64,000 nucleotides of DNA from contig JAFQMS010000040.1 of assembly GCA_017396145.1 (NCBI GenBank), positions 1-64,000 of the forward strand, given 5' to 3'. A program made the translations under genes and the position numbers. This DNA is from Lachnospiraceae bacterium. Lineage in GTDB: Bacteria; Bacillota; Clostridia; Lachnospirales; Lachnospiraceae. The number at the start of each line of letters is the position of its first letter. Position 1 is the first letter of the stretch. Positions 34,489-43,440 of this stretch are shown here, in pieces. Below the pieces are notes generated by a model, which saw nothing but the letters and a program-made list of their open reading frames with translations, was not told the origin of the DNA and did not search any database.

Positions 34489-35979
34489 TTATTTTGATAA
34501 TATGTCTTCAACTGTCTGTTGCATCTTGTCTACATCACATACAGTATTGTGAAGTACCGGCGCAGTTCTTATATCTTCGATAGCCTGTGGAATGCTTGTA
34601 TTAGCAATCTTAGATAATTCATCAATTAGTTCAAAGTCCTCACATGATGCATATTGGTTGGCATCAATAGCTTCCATAACACTTCTTGTAAATTTGTATG
34701 GGCTAGCAGTTGATGCGATAATACTTACTGTTTCGTCTCCTGTATTCTTTCTGTATTCCTTATATACAGAGGCAGCAACTGCTGTATGAGTATCTATTAC
34801 ATAGCCTGTCTTATCATATAAATCTTTAATAACCTCTGCTGTCTGAGTTTCTGTAGCAAAACCACCTACGAAATCAGCAAGTTCTCCTGCCATTTCTTCA
34901 GTAATAGTATATTTTCCATCATTCTTTAACTCTTCCATGAGTTTTGCAGTACATTTTGAACAGTTGCCAGCAATCTTGTAAATAAGTCTTTCAAGGTTGC
35001 TTGAAATAAGAATGTCCATTGATGGAGAAGTAGTCAAGATAAACTCTCTGTTCTTATCATAAGTTCCTGTTGTAAAGAAATCATATAATACTTTATTATC
35101 ATTAGAAGCACAGATGAGTTTGTTCATTGGAATACCCATATTCTTTGCATAATATGCAGCTAAGATATTACCAAAGTTACCTGTAGGAACTACCACATTG
35201 ATCTTATCTCCTTCTTTAATATCTCCATTTTCCACAAGTTTTGCATATGCATATACATAGTATACAATCTGTGGAACTAAACGTCCTATATTGATTGAGT
35301 TAGCTGATGAAAACTGATAACCAGCGTCATTCATCTTCTTAGCAAGTTCCTTATCGGCAAACATAGCCTTCACACCGCTTTGAGCCTGGTCGAAGTTACC
35401 ATTGATACCAACCACATATGTATTGTCACCCTTTTGAGTAACCATCTGCTTTTCCTGAACAGGGCTCACACCACCCTTTGGATAGAATACGATAATCTTA
35501 GTTCCCTTAACATCCGCAAAACCTGCAAGAGCTGCTTTGCCAGTATCTCCTGAAGTTGCAGTAAGAATAACTATATCATTCTTAACTTCATTCTTTCTTG
35601 CAGAAGTAATTAAAAGATGTGGTAATATTGAAAGCGCCATATCTTTAAATGCAATTGTTGCACCATGGAAAAGTTCAAGGTAATACGCTTTATCTGCATT
35701 AACTATTGGAGCAATCGCTTCTGTGTCGAACTTAGAATCATATGCCTTTGCTATACAGTCTTTAAGTTCCTCTTCAGTAAAATCTGTCAAGAAAAGTTTC
35801 ATAACCTCATATGCAACTTCCTTATAATCCATAGTTGCCAGTTTGCTCACAGGAACATCTAACGCAGGAATCTGCTGTGGCACGAATAATCCGCCATCAT
35901 CTGCGAGACCCTTTAAAATAGCCTGTGAAGCTGTAACTGTTTCATTCTGATTTCTTGTGCTGTTATATAAAATATTCAT
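34489..35979 (-). CDS. thrC: Threonine synthase
   Basis: A PLP enzyme that turns O-phosphohomoserine into threonine. The N-terminus (MNILYNSTRNQNETVT, LADDGGLFVPQ) and the PLP lysine segment LFHGATIAFKDMA match the bacterial type that has a two-domain fold; TATSGDTGKAAL and VVPTGNFGNILAA bind cofactor phosphate. At 496 residues it is the long type. It has its own promoter and terminator, so expression is likely independent of the Wzz-like gene. No other threonine pathway gene lies nearby. Confidence 0.96.
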   Translation of the reverse strand: MNILYNSTRNQNETVTASQAILKGLADDGGLFVPQQIPALDVPVSKLATMDYKEVAYEVMKLFLTDFTEEELKDCIAKAYDSKFDTEAIAPIVNADKAYYLELFHGATIAFKDMALSILPHLLITSARKNEVKNDIVILTATSGDTGKAALAGFADVKGTKIIVFYPKGGVSPVQEKQMVTQKGDNTYVVGINGNFDQAQSGVKAMFADKELAKKMNDAGYQFSSANSINIGRLVPQIVYYVYAYAKLVENGDIKEGDKINVVVPTGNFGNILAAYYAKNMGIPMNKLICASNDNKVLYDFFTTGTYDKNREFILTTSPSMDILISSNLERLIYKIAGNCSKCTAKLMEELKNDGKYTITEEMAGELADFVGGFATETQTAEVIKDLYDKTGYVIDTHTAVAASVYKEYRKNTGDETVSIIASTASPYKFTRSVMEAIDANQYASCEDFELIDELSKIANTSIPQAIEDIRTAPVLHNTVCDVDKMQQTVEDILSK

Positions 35980-36031
35980 CTTCAGCCAACCTCTCTATGT
36001 AAATTCTTTAAATAACAATAATAACGTTGAC

Positions 36032-36060
36032 ATTATAGCACAATGTGGCTATTGATACAA
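36032..36060 (-). promoter_or_regulatory. Sigma-A promoter of thrC
   Basis: TTGTAT, a 17-base spacer and a perfect TATAAT on the minus strand, about 50 bases before the start codon. No T-box or riboswitch fits in the short leader. Confidence 0.8.
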
Positions 36061-36082
36061 ATGATTTTTTGCACAATTTCTC

Positions 36083-36111
36083 TTCCATTATTTCTAAAAA
36101 TATTGTAGAAT
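36083..36111 (+). promoter_or_regulatory. Probable promoter of the degV gene
   Basis: TTCCAT, 17-base spacer, TAGAAT on the plus strand, back to back with the thrC promoter. The -35 box is weak. The leader would be about 25 bases. Confidence 0.5.
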
Positions 36112-36142
36112 AATGTTGATATTAAAAAGAAAGAGGTGTGTG

Positions 36143-37012
36143 ATGAGAGATTTTATCATATCAACAGATTCTAATTCAGATTTACCACAAAAATATATAG
36201 ATGATAACAATATTGTAATAATACCTCACTACTATGACATCGACGGTGTCGTATATGGGGACGAACTTAATCTAGATCCAAAAGAATTCTATGACCTAAT
36301 GCGTGGTGGTAAGATGCCAACAACAATGGCAAGTAATCCACAGGTTATAAGAGATACATTCACTAAATGTGTTGAAGAAGGATATGACATACTGCATCTT
36401 AGTTTTTCATCAGCCCTTAGCGGAGGGTGCTCTAATGTAACCGTTGGTGGTGCAGAGATATGCGAAGAGCATCCCGAGTGCAGAATAACTGTACTAGATA
36501 CTGCCAATGTTTCTTCTGGCCAGGGTTTGGTAGTAATGAAGGCTGTGGAGATGAAGAAGGCGGGTGCTTCATTTGATGAGATTATAAGTTGGATTGAAGA
36601 GAATAAACTTCGCTTTGTAACTCAGTTTACAGTTGACGACTTATTTCATCTTCACAGAGGCGGAAGACTTTCAAAAGCCACTGCAATAATCGGAAGTATT
36701 GTCAATATTAAACCATTACTTTCTGTTAATAACGAAGGAAAGTTGGTGTCTATTTCCACTGTAAGAGGAAGGAAACGTTCCCTTAATACTTTAGTCAACT
36801 CTTTCCTTGAAGTATATCCTGACAATAAAGATAACAACAAGACTATCTTCATAGTTCATTGTGATGCACCTATTGAATCAGAGAATATGGCAAAGGAACT
36901 TCGTGAAAAGACTGATTGTGAGGTAATAGTCAACATGATAAGCCCAAGCATCGGTTCCCACGCTGGTCCCGGCACCATAGGAATATGCTATTTTGGCAAC
37001 AGTAGAGAATAA
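36143..37012 (+). CDS. DegV family fatty-acid-binding protein
   Basis: 289 residues: IISTDSNSDLP at the start, PTTMASNP and LSFSSALSGGCSN (the lipid head-group binding serines), then DDLFHLHRGGRLSK and the C-terminal SIGSHAGPGTIG. These are the DegV (FakB-like) landmarks; such proteins present fatty acids to the kinase FakA. FakA is not in the window. The start at 36143 has GAGGTGTGTG upstream; ten codons of the longer frame are rejected. It transcribes away from thrC. Confidence 0.92.
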   Translation: MRDFIISTDSNSDLPQKYIDDNNIVIIPHYYDIDGVVYGDELNLDPKEFYDLMRGGKMPTTMASNPQVIRDTFTKCVEEGYDILHLSFSSALSGGCSNVTVGGAEICEEHPECRITVLDTANVSSGQGLVVMKAVEMKKAGASFDEIISWIEENKLRFVTQFTVDDLFHLHRGGRLSKATAIIGSIVNIKPLLSVNNEGKLVSISTVRGRKRSLNTLVNSFLEVYPDNKDNNKTIFIVHCDAPIESENMAKELREKTDCEVIVNMISPSIGSHAGPGTIGICYFGNSRE

Positions 37013-37032
37013 ATAACAACAATTATAATAAA

Positions 37033-37054
37033 GGGCAGTTCCTATGAACTGTCC
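37033..37054 (+). terminator. Stem-loop between degV and the AP2 gene
   Basis: GGGCAGTTC and GAACTGTCC form a 9-pair stem in RNA (one G-U) over four bases, 20 bases after the degV stop. The downstream stretch TATATTCTT is only a weak U run, so partial read-through into the AP2 gene is possible. Confidence 0.55.
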
Positions 37055-37081
37055 TATATTCTTAAATTAGATGGAGAGTTT

Positions 37082-37870
37082 ATGTTAGCAGGTGTATATT
37101 GTGCAACAAAAAAAGATGGAACTATATTCTACCGTTCCTCAATAACATATAAAAACAAACACATTTCCCTAGGAAGTTATTCAGATGAAGAATCTGCCCA
37201 CAAAGCCTATCTTGCAGCATGTGATATAGTTTTTAAAGGTATGTATACAATTTACGATTTTGGTAAAACAACCCTGTCTTATGACAAAGCCATCTGTCTT
37301 ATCAATCTTAGGGATAATGGTCTTTACTTTCACAACCCTATTTACCTTAGAGAAAAATACTTCGAATACTATCTATCCCCTGATAAACATCTTAAATTTG
37401 ATGCTGACGATTTATTTTACTACTCAAAGCACAAAATAATGGTTCGCGGTGGACATATGTTTGTATCAGATTACGGAATGCAAGTGAATGTTTTATCCCG
37501 TTTTGGTATAGGTAAATATGCAGTTGCTGGCAGAGATTATATATTTATTAATGGAGATAATACTGATTTTCGCTATGGAAATATAGAAGTAATTAACAAA
37601 TATTTTGGAGTATTCAGAAAAGGCAGAGAAGGTAATTATAAATACACTGCCAAAATACACATTAATGGAACTGTTACCATTGGCACATATCCTTCTGAGC
37701 AAATTGCTGCCATTGCATATAATAAAGCTGCCGATATACTTAATGCAAACGGACTAAAGAAAGAATTTAACAAAAACTACATTGAAGATATCAATGCCAT
37801 TGAATACTCAGGTATATACAACAAAATTCGTGTAAGTTCATATATAAAAGGCTTTATGGTCACACCATAA
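37082..37870 (+). CDS. Protein with two AP2-like DNA-binding domains around an HNH-like core that lacks its histidine
   Basis: Residues 4-52 and 174-226 both follow the AP2/ERF plan: GVYC then IFYRSSITYKNKHISLGSY then SAHKAYLAACD, and GVFR then KYTAKIHINGTVTIGTY then AAIAYNKAAD. The stretch just before the second domain, IFINGDNTDFRYGNIEVI (154-171), matches the HNH homing-endonuclease segment NHIDGNxxDNRxENLxVV, but Phe stands where the catalytic His should be. The likely ancestor is a phage-type HNH-AP2 homing nuclease; the protein could now be a DNA-binding regulator. GGAGAG precedes the ATG. Its 3' end overlaps the convergent gene by 11 bases inside a hairpin. Confidence 0.7.
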   Translation: MLAGVYCATKKDGTIFYRSSITYKNKHISLGSYSDEESAHKAYLAACDIVFKGMYTIYDFGKTTLSYDKAICLINLRDNGLYFHNPIYLREKYFEYYLSPDKHLKFDADDLFYYSKHKIMVRGGHMFVSDYGMQVNVLSRFGIGKYAVAGRDYIFINGDNTDFRYGNIEVINKYFGVFRKGREGNYKYTAKIHINGTVTIGTYPSEQIAAIAYNKAADILNANGLKKEFNKNYIEDINAIEYSGIYNKIRVSSYIKGFMVTP

Positions 37871-37875
37871 AGCCT
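37849..37875 (-). terminator. Perfect 12-bp hairpin across two convergent stop codons
   Basis: AGGCTTTATGGT and ACCATAAAGCCT pair perfectly over the loop CAC. On the minus strand TTTTATAT follows, giving an intrinsic terminator for the lysA-recD2-sigma run; on the plus strand no T run follows. The hairpin covers the last codons and stop codons of both genes, so each encodes GFMV near its C-terminus. Confidence 0.85.
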
Positions 37876-38192
37876 ACAATCATAAGTATAATGTACAAAG
37901 CAAACATTAGTCCATTTAAAACAACACCTATCAGTGCTGTAAGGAAATATATATCATCTCCTTTAAGACTCTTTACTGCCAGATAAAAGCCATATATATC
38001 AGCAATCATGGCAATAATGCCAAGTGCACCCACCAAAAGGCCCGCTTCTCCTCTATTAATACCAGAGTATACACATGCTCCAATAAACAAAATCCCGGAG
38101 AATACTCCAAATAATATGGACCATCCTGAATCTTTAAGTTGATTACGTGCACCTAGTCTAAAGTTAACCTTCTTAATTCTCTGATTCAGCAT
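37860..38192 (-). CDS. Small multi-pass membrane protein (DUF6142-like, tentative)
   Basis: About 110 residues with three to four hydrophobic helices: WSILFGVFSGILFIGACVY, GLLVGALGIIAMIADIYGFY, and FLTALIGVVLNGLMFALYII, separated by short loops such as KSLKGDDIYF. The spacing resembles small Lachnospiraceae proteins labelled DUF6142, but I cannot confirm this. The start is unsure: ATG at 38192 (MLNQRIKK) overlaps the upstream gene by 20 bases; GTG at 38207 has a better AAGGA site. It is last in the operon and ends in the shared terminator hairpin. Confidence 0.65.
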   Translation of the reverse strand: MLNQRIKKVNFRLGARNQLKDSGWSILFGVFSGILFIGACVYSGINRGEAGLLVGALGIIAMIADIYGFYLAVKSLKGDDIYFLTALIGVVLNGLMFALYIILMIVGFMV

Positions 38193-38448
38193 CAAAAGCC
38201 TGCTCACTTTCTGCTTCCTTAACTTCTGCATCCAAATTAAGAGTTACATACTCTCTATCCTCTGCAACATCCTCTGCAACATCAAAGTCATCATCAAAAT
38301 CGTCTAAAAGGTCATCTTCGAAATCATCATCAAAATCGTCTAAACCATCTTCGTCCTTACTTACGATATTCTTCAAAAAATAAACTGCTCCACCTACAAC
38401 TGCTGCAGCTGAAACTACTCCAAATAGAAATTTACCAAACTTTTTCAT
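38173..38448 (-). CDS. Small membrane-anchored protein with a highly acidic tail
   Basis: 91 residues. A membrane helix near the N-terminus (FLFGVVSAAAVVGGAVYFL) is followed by a stretch that is mostly Asp, Glu and Phe/Leu (for example DDFDDDFEDDLLDDF), then a less biased acidic end. The DNA of the acidic region carries near-repeats. AAAGGACGTGC lies upstream of the ATG. It follows the anti-sigma-like gene by 36 bases. No function is known; calcium or cation binding or electrostatic contact with the sigma/anti-sigma pair are only guesses. Confidence 0.75.
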   Translation of the reverse strand: MKKFGKFLFGVVSAAAVVGGAVYFLKNIVSKDEDGLDDFDDDFEDDLLDDFDDDFDVAEDVAEDREYVTLNLDAEVKEAESEQAFDAESEN

Positions 38449-38484
38449 AAAGCACGTCCTTTCTAAAATAAATGCTAATATTTA

Positions 38485-39192
38485 TTATATATCTTTTAAA
38501 GGAAAAATACTACTTATAATTTCAAAAATTATTTTAAGTATATTCTTTTTTGGTAAATTATCCTCTTCCTTATGTTCGTTTTCAGGTGTTTCCATAAGAC
38601 TTTCATTGTTTTCCGGTTCGTTACCGTCTTGTTCTGAACTTTCTTCTTTCTCAGGCATCCCATCTACTTCTGCGTCCCACCAGTTGCCGTCGATATGAAT
38701 ATCATTGCTATCTTCGCTATCTTGAATATTGTTTTGAGTGCTATTAGTAATTTCGTCTTTCATATCTGATTCCGGCATCCACTCTTGTGGCTCATTATAA
38801 CCCGGTTCTACTACACTAAAACTATCATTTTTTGTTCCCTCAGAGTTACCATCACTACTCATATATGCATAATCACTGGTTTTTCTTCCAATTTTTGTAT
38901 ACACCAAACTACCTGCAATTACTACAAAACAAGCACAAGCCACCATGGAAATAATAGGAATATATCTTTTAAAGTTAATAACTTTTGTGTGTTCCTTTGT
39001 ACTGTCCATAGTATCAAATATCAATTTATCTTCTCTTTCTCTACTTTCAATAGCCTGCACAGTTTTGCAAATTAACTCCTCATCCACCTTTATATCTTCC
39101 ATGAGAGAAGACTTAAGTTCACTCTTAATAAACATATCAAATTCTTCATCCGACATACTATGGATATTGTCTAATTTATCAAATTCACTCAT
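38485..39192 (-). CDS. Putative anti-sigma factor, single-pass membrane protein
   Basis: A 235-residue protein: a cytoplasmic N-terminal ~80 residues with SMSDEEFDMFIKSEL, one membrane helix (IISMVACACFVVIAGSLVY, about 85-103) and an outer part very rich in Asn, Ser, Glu and Asp, ending in a short hydrophobic helix (NILKIIFEIISSIFPL). Its ATGA start overlaps the sigma-factor stop by four bases, the usual sigma/anti-sigma coupling. There is no HxxxCxxC zinc motif, so it is not a classic ZAS protein; the assignment rests on topology and position. Confidence 0.75.
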   Translation of the reverse strand: MSEFDKLDNIHSMSDEEFDMFIKSELKSSLMEDIKVDEELICKTVQAIESREREDKLIFDTMDSTKEHTKVINFKRYIPIISMVACACFVVIAGSLVYTKIGRKTSDYAYMSSDGNSEGTKNDSFSVVEPGYNEPQEWMPESDMKDEITNSTQNNIQDSEDSNDIHIDGNWWDAEVDGMPEKEESSEQDGNEPENNESLMETPENEHKEEDNLPKKNILKIIFEIISSIFPLKDI

Positions 39193-39746
39193 TGTAGTCC
39201 TCTCCTTTCTAAGATTTCTTTCAAAGCACTTCTAGCTCTAGACAATCTGCTTTTTACCGTACCGGGTGGTATGGACAGTTGGTTTGCCGTAGTCTCTACG
39301 GACATTTCAAGGAAATATACGCAAGTTATTACCTCTTTGTACTCTTCTTTTAGTTCTAACACCGCATCCCTTACATTTTTCCGGATATCCTTGTTTACTA
39401 CTGTTTCTTCAACCCGAGTGTTTTCATCTCTTATATCAATTTCACTTTCTGTATCGTATTCGCTTAGAGTACTGACTTTTCTGTTCCATGCTGACTTAAG
39501 ATAATCTTTCGCTGTATTTATAGCAATTCTCGTTATCCATGTCTTAATATTACTTTCACTTCTAAAATCCTTAAGCCCCATATGTACCTTAACAAAAGTG
39601 TCTTGAAACAAATCCTTTGCCGTATCCAAATCCTTCACATACAGGTAAAGTAACCGCAATATCTCATCACCATAAGTGCGTATTATTTCCTCAATTCGTT
39701 GATTCTTTTCTTGATTTTGTTCTTTTTCTTGCATTTTATCCTTCAT
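39189..39746 (-). CDS. ECF-type RNA polymerase sigma factor
   Basis: 185 residues with region 2 (LRLLYLYVKDLDTAKDLFQ, TFVKVHMGLKDFR, ITRIAINTAKDYLKS) and region 4 (VYFLEMSVETTANQLSIPPG, TVKSRLSRARSALKEIL). No region 1 or 3, which is the ECF layout. The start at 39746 (MKDKMQEKE) has GGAAAGGAAA upstream; the 17 earlier codons are rejected. It is the first of a three- to four-gene tail (sigma, anti-sigma, two small membrane proteins) behind recD2. Target promoters are unknown. Confidence 0.92.
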   Translation of the reverse strand: MKDKMQEKEQNQEKNQRIEEIIRTYGDEILRLLYLYVKDLDTAKDLFQDTFVKVHMGLKDFRSESNIKTWITRIAINTAKDYLKSAWNRKVSTLSEYDTESEIDIRDENTRVEETVVNKDIRKNVRDAVLELKEEYKEVITCVYFLEMSVETTANQLSIPPGTVKSRLSRARSALKEILERRGLQ

Positions 39747-39811
39747 GCAATTTCCTTTCCTATTATTTAGACGAAATAAGCAAGTTAATGGTTCCACTGT
39801 TTTTGCATATG

Positions 39812-42031
39812 CTAAATATCTTCTCCCACTTCTCTAATTCTTATATTCAAACTCGAATACCTCTTGCTCTCACTTTCATTTCCAATCATTAGATTAACCA
39901 TATTACCGCTGCCAACAATAGCAACACATTTTTTCGCTCTGGTAACCCCAGTGTACAAAAGATTCCTGTTCATTAACATCTTTGGTCCCGAAAGTAACGG
40001 CATAATAACTGCTGGATACTCACTTCCCTGAGATTTATGTATAGTTATTGCATAAGCAAGTTCCAATTCATCAAGTTGTGAATACTCATATATAGCCTCT
40101 CTTCCGTCATCAAAGACAACTTTTACCTCCCCTGCAAAGTCGTTTATACTTTTTATAATGCCACAATCCCCATTAAACACCCCTGTTCCTGTATCTATAA
40201 TGGTTCCAAAACCACTTCTTATCTCCCAAGTCTTTTGGTAATTGTTCTTAATCTGCATTACTTTATCATTTTCCCTAAAAATAACTCCATGGGCTTCCTT
40301 TTGAAATTTACCAAATCCCTCCGGATTAATGGTTGCCTGAATAATGTTATTAAGCCTCTCCACTCCCAGTTCTCCCTTTTTCATAGGAGTAAGTACCTGA
40401 ATCTGATTAATATCACAATCCACATATTTAGGAAACTTTTTCGTCAAAAGTTCCAGAATCACCGCAATAATCACGTTAGTATCCAGCCTTTGAAGAACAA
40501 AGAAATCCTTACTTTTATTATCCATTTCAATAGGCTCGCCTTTATTAATTTTATGTGCGTTAACAACAATATCACTAAGAGATGCTTGTCTAAATATTCT
40601 CTCTAACTTTACTACTGAAAACTCGCCACTTTCAATTACATCTTTTAATACATTTCCAGGTCCTACACTTGGTAACTGATTAACATCTCCCACCATCACA
40701 AGTCTTACGCCAACCGGTATCGCCCTAAGTAGCGCATGAAAAATATTAATGTCTACCATGGACATTTCATCTATTATAACAACGTCCGCTTCAAGAGGAT
40801 TTTCTTCATTTCGTCCAAATGCTACCCTGCCTCCGTCGTCTGTCGAATTACCATTAACCTCTAAAAGCCTGTGAATAGTCTGAGCTTCCCAACCTGTAGC
40901 CTCTGACATTCTTTTCGCAGCTCGTCCTGTAGGTGCCGCTAACACCACATTATATCCAAGGTCATCAAAAAGACGAATAATTGTATTGATAGTGGTAGTT
41001 TTACCTGTACCTGGTCCACCGGTAAGTATACTTACACCATTACTGTAAGCCTTCACTACCGCCTCAATCTGAGCCTCATCTAATTCTATACTTTCTTTTA
41101 TACTTATACTGTTAATGTGCCGTCTAATATCAAAATTCTCACGATAACTAATTGAAAGATCCTTTAACATCCTTGCACAATTCAGTTCCATATAGTACAT
41201 AGTAGCAGGATATACAACTAGTCCATCCCCTAATTCTTTAATGATAACCCTTCTCTCTACAAAAAGATTATCTATTGCAGCATTAGTTATAGTTTCATCA
41301 CTACCAAGAAGTTCTATACTTTCCCTAATAAGGTGCTCTTTTGGATAGAAAATATTACCCCTTGCTGTAGACTCTGATAGCACATACAATATACCAGCCT
41401 TAATTCGTTCCTCATGATCTGGTGAAAATCCCATTTTATGAGCAATCTCATCTGCGAGTTTAAAACCTATACCGCTGATATCATAAGCCAATCTGTATGG
41501 ATTAGTTCTAATCTTTTCATACAAAGAATTCCCATAAAACTCGTATATTTTAACTGCAAATGTCATGGAAATATTATATTCCTGCAAAAAAATGATTGCA
41601 GAACGCATCTCTTTCTTCTCTTCAAACTGGGCAGCAATATCCCTCGCTTTTTTTTCACTAATCCCTTTAATGTTAGCAAGTTCTTCTGGATGATTTTCGA
41701 TTACATCAAAAGTTCGTTCTTTGAACATAGATACAATCTTATGAGCAGTAGCCTCCTTAATACCCTTAATGGCTCCTGAAGCCAAATATCTTTCCATGCT
41801 AATAGCATCCGTCGGCTCAACAGTCTCGTAACTTCTCATAGTTATCTGTTCGCCATACACCGGATGTGATGTAAAATCTCCTGTAATCTTAAGATAGTCA
41901 CCCTCACTTATAAACGGAAAGCAACCTACGCAAGTTATGTCAAATTCTTCGCAAACTAAAGTGAGAACGGTATATCCGTTCTCACTGTTGCGGAATCTGA
42001 TTTTATCAACAATACCTTCTACTGTCTCCAA
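39812..42031 (-). CDS. recD2: RecD2-type ATP-dependent DNA helicase
   Basis: 739 residues without RecB/RecC partners, which marks RecD2. The N-terminal OB-like part (METVEGIVDKIRFRNSENGY) and two helix-hairpin-helix repeats (IKGIKEATAHKI, IKGISEKKARDI) precede the helicase core with Walker A TGGPGTGKTTT, Walker B VVIIDEMSMVD and the late motif YAITIHKSQGSEYPAVI. RecD2 moves 5' to 3' on DNA and takes part in repair. Translation appears to start at TTG (42031), with GGGGG seven bases before. It follows lysA by 20 bases. Confidence 0.94.
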   Translation of the reverse strand: METVEGIVDKIRFRNSENGYTVLTLVCEEFDITCVGCFPFISEGDYLKITGDFTSHPVYGEQITMRSYETVEPTDAISMERYLASGAIKGIKEATAHKIVSMFKERTFDVIENHPEELANIKGISEKKARDIAAQFEEKKEMRSAIIFLQEYNISMTFAVKIYEFYGNSLYEKIRTNPYRLAYDISGIGFKLADEIAHKMGFSPDHEERIKAGILYVLSESTARGNIFYPKEHLIRESIELLGSDETITNAAIDNLFVERRVIIKELGDGLVVYPATMYYMELNCARMLKDLSISYRENFDIRRHINSISIKESIELDEAQIEAVVKAYSNGVSILTGGPGTGKTTTINTIIRLFDDLGYNVVLAAPTGRAAKRMSEATGWEAQTIHRLLEVNGNSTDDGGRVAFGRNEENPLEADVVIIDEMSMVDINIFHALLRAIPVGVRLVMVGDVNQLPSVGPGNVLKDVIESGEFSVVKLERIFRQASLSDIVVNAHKINKGEPIEMDNKSKDFFVLQRLDTNVIIAVILELLTKKFPKYVDCDINQIQVLTPMKKGELGVERLNNIIQATINPEGFGKFQKEAHGVIFRENDKVMQIKNNYQKTWEIRSGFGTIIDTGTGVFNGDCGIIKSINDFAGEVKVVFDDGREAIYEYSQLDELELAYAITIHKSQGSEYPAVIMPLLSGPKMLMNRNLLYTGVTRAKKCVAIVGSGNMVNLMIGNESESKRYSSLNIRIREVGEDI

Positions 42032-42051
42032 ATCATTTCCCCCGCTTTATT

Positions 42052-43317
42052 TTAGTATTTCATGTCCTTTAATACATCGCAAAAATCAAAGGTTGCAAAA
42101 TAATCCTTTGGTGTCTCTGCTCTTCTAATCATCTTAACAGAGCCGTCTTCCTGTAAAAGAAGTTCAGCCGATTTAAGCCTTCCGTTATAATTGTAACCCA
42201 TTGCATAACCATGAGCACCTGTATCATGAATCACAAGATAATCTCCCTTGTCAATAGCAGGAAGCATTCTGTCAATTGCAAATTTGTCGTTATTCTCACA
42301 AAGAGAACCGACAACGTCATATTTGTGGTCACATGGAGCATCTTCTTTACCTAATACAGTAATGTGATGGTAAGCACCATACATTGCAGGTCTCATAAGG
42401 TTAACTGCACATGCATCCACACCAATATACTCCTTATGAGTATGTTTTTCATGAATTGCTTTTGTAACAAGGCATCCATAAGGTCCAAGCATAAATCTTC
42501 CAAGTTCAGTAAAGATTGCTACATCACCAAGTCCTGCTGGCACCATAACTTCTTCAAACGCTTTTCTTACACCCTCGCCAATTGCCATAATATCGTTAGG
42601 CTCTTTATCAGGAGTATATGGGATACCAACACCACCTGAAAGGTTGATAAACTTGATGTTAGCACCAGTCTTCTCCTTAAGTTCAACTGCAAGTTCAAAT
42701 AAAATCTTAGCAAGAAGTGGATAATACTCGTTAGTTACAGTATTACTTGCAAGGAATGAGTGAATACCAAATTCCTCAACACCCTTGCTCATAAGAATCT
42801 TATATGCTTCAATCATCTGGTCCTTAGTAAGACCATATTTTGCATCTCCCGGATTATCCATAATACTTGTGCTTACCTTAAACACTCCACCCGGATTAAA
42901 TCTAAGACAAATTCTCTTAGGAAGGCTTGCCGCCTTTTCAAGAAACTCAATATGAGTAATATCATCAAGATTAATAATCGCATCTAATTCTCTAGCCTTA
43001 GCAAAATCCTCAGCCGGAGTATCATTAGATGAAAACATAATATTGCTTCCTGTTATGCCAAGTGCTTCAGAAAGCATAAGTTCTGTATATGATGAACAGT
43101 CAGTACCGCAACCCTCTTCTTTAAGAATGTTAATAAGGAATGGATTAGGAGTAGCCTTAACTGCAAAATATTCTTTAAATCCTTTATTCCATGCAAATGC
43201 TGCCTTTAACTTTCTAGCATTCTCTCTGATACCCTTCTCGTCATATAAATGAAAAGGTGTAGGATATGTCTTTACGATATCTTCTACCTGTTGTTTATTA
43301 ACAAATGTCTTCTTCAT
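42052..43317 (-). CDS. lysA: Diaminopimelate decarboxylase
   Basis: A fold-type III PLP enzyme of 421 residues: TPFHLYDEKGIREN at the N-terminus, the PLP lysine in YFAVKATPNP, the glycine loop NLSGGVGIPY, and the C-terminal LCENNDKFAIDRMLP and IHDTGAHGYAMGYNYNG typical of LysA. It makes lysine from meso-diaminopimelate. The related carboxynorspermidine decarboxylase is a possible alternative but less likely given the C-terminal motifs. It has a near-consensus promoter and heads the run into recD2 and the sigma factor. Confidence 0.93.
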   Translation of the reverse strand: MKKTFVNKQQVEDIVKTYPTPFHLYDEKGIRENARKLKAAFAWNKGFKEYFAVKATPNPFLINILKEEGCGTDCSSYTELMLSEALGITGSNIMFSSNDTPAEDFAKARELDAIINLDDITHIEFLEKAASLPKRICLRFNPGGVFKVSTSIMDNPGDAKYGLTKDQMIEAYKILMSKGVEEFGIHSFLASNTVTNEYYPLLAKILFELAVELKEKTGANIKFINLSGGVGIPYTPDKEPNDIMAIGEGVRKAFEEVMVPAGLGDVAIFTELGRFMLGPYGCLVTKAIHEKHTHKEYIGVDACAVNLMRPAMYGAYHHITVLGKEDAPCDHKYDVVGSLCENNDKFAIDRMLPAIDKGDYLVIHDTGAHGYAMGYNYNGRLKSAELLLQEDGSVKMIRRAETPKDYFATFDFCDVLKDMKY

Positions 43318-43347
43318 CTTTCACGCCTCCTAATTTTGTTCTTAATG

Positions 43348-43376
43348 ATTATACTAAACTTGTTTTTTTGCGTCAA
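43348..43376 (-). promoter_or_regulatory. Sigma-A promoter of lysA and probably the recD2-sigma run
   Basis: TTGACG, a 17-base spacer and a perfect TATAAT on the minus strand, about 30 bases before the lysA start. Confidence 0.85.
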
Positions 43377-43440
43377 GTAAGTAGCGTGAGAAATCATATT
43401 ATTAATGTCAGCAAATTGATTACTCCAAGCTGTTACAGCT

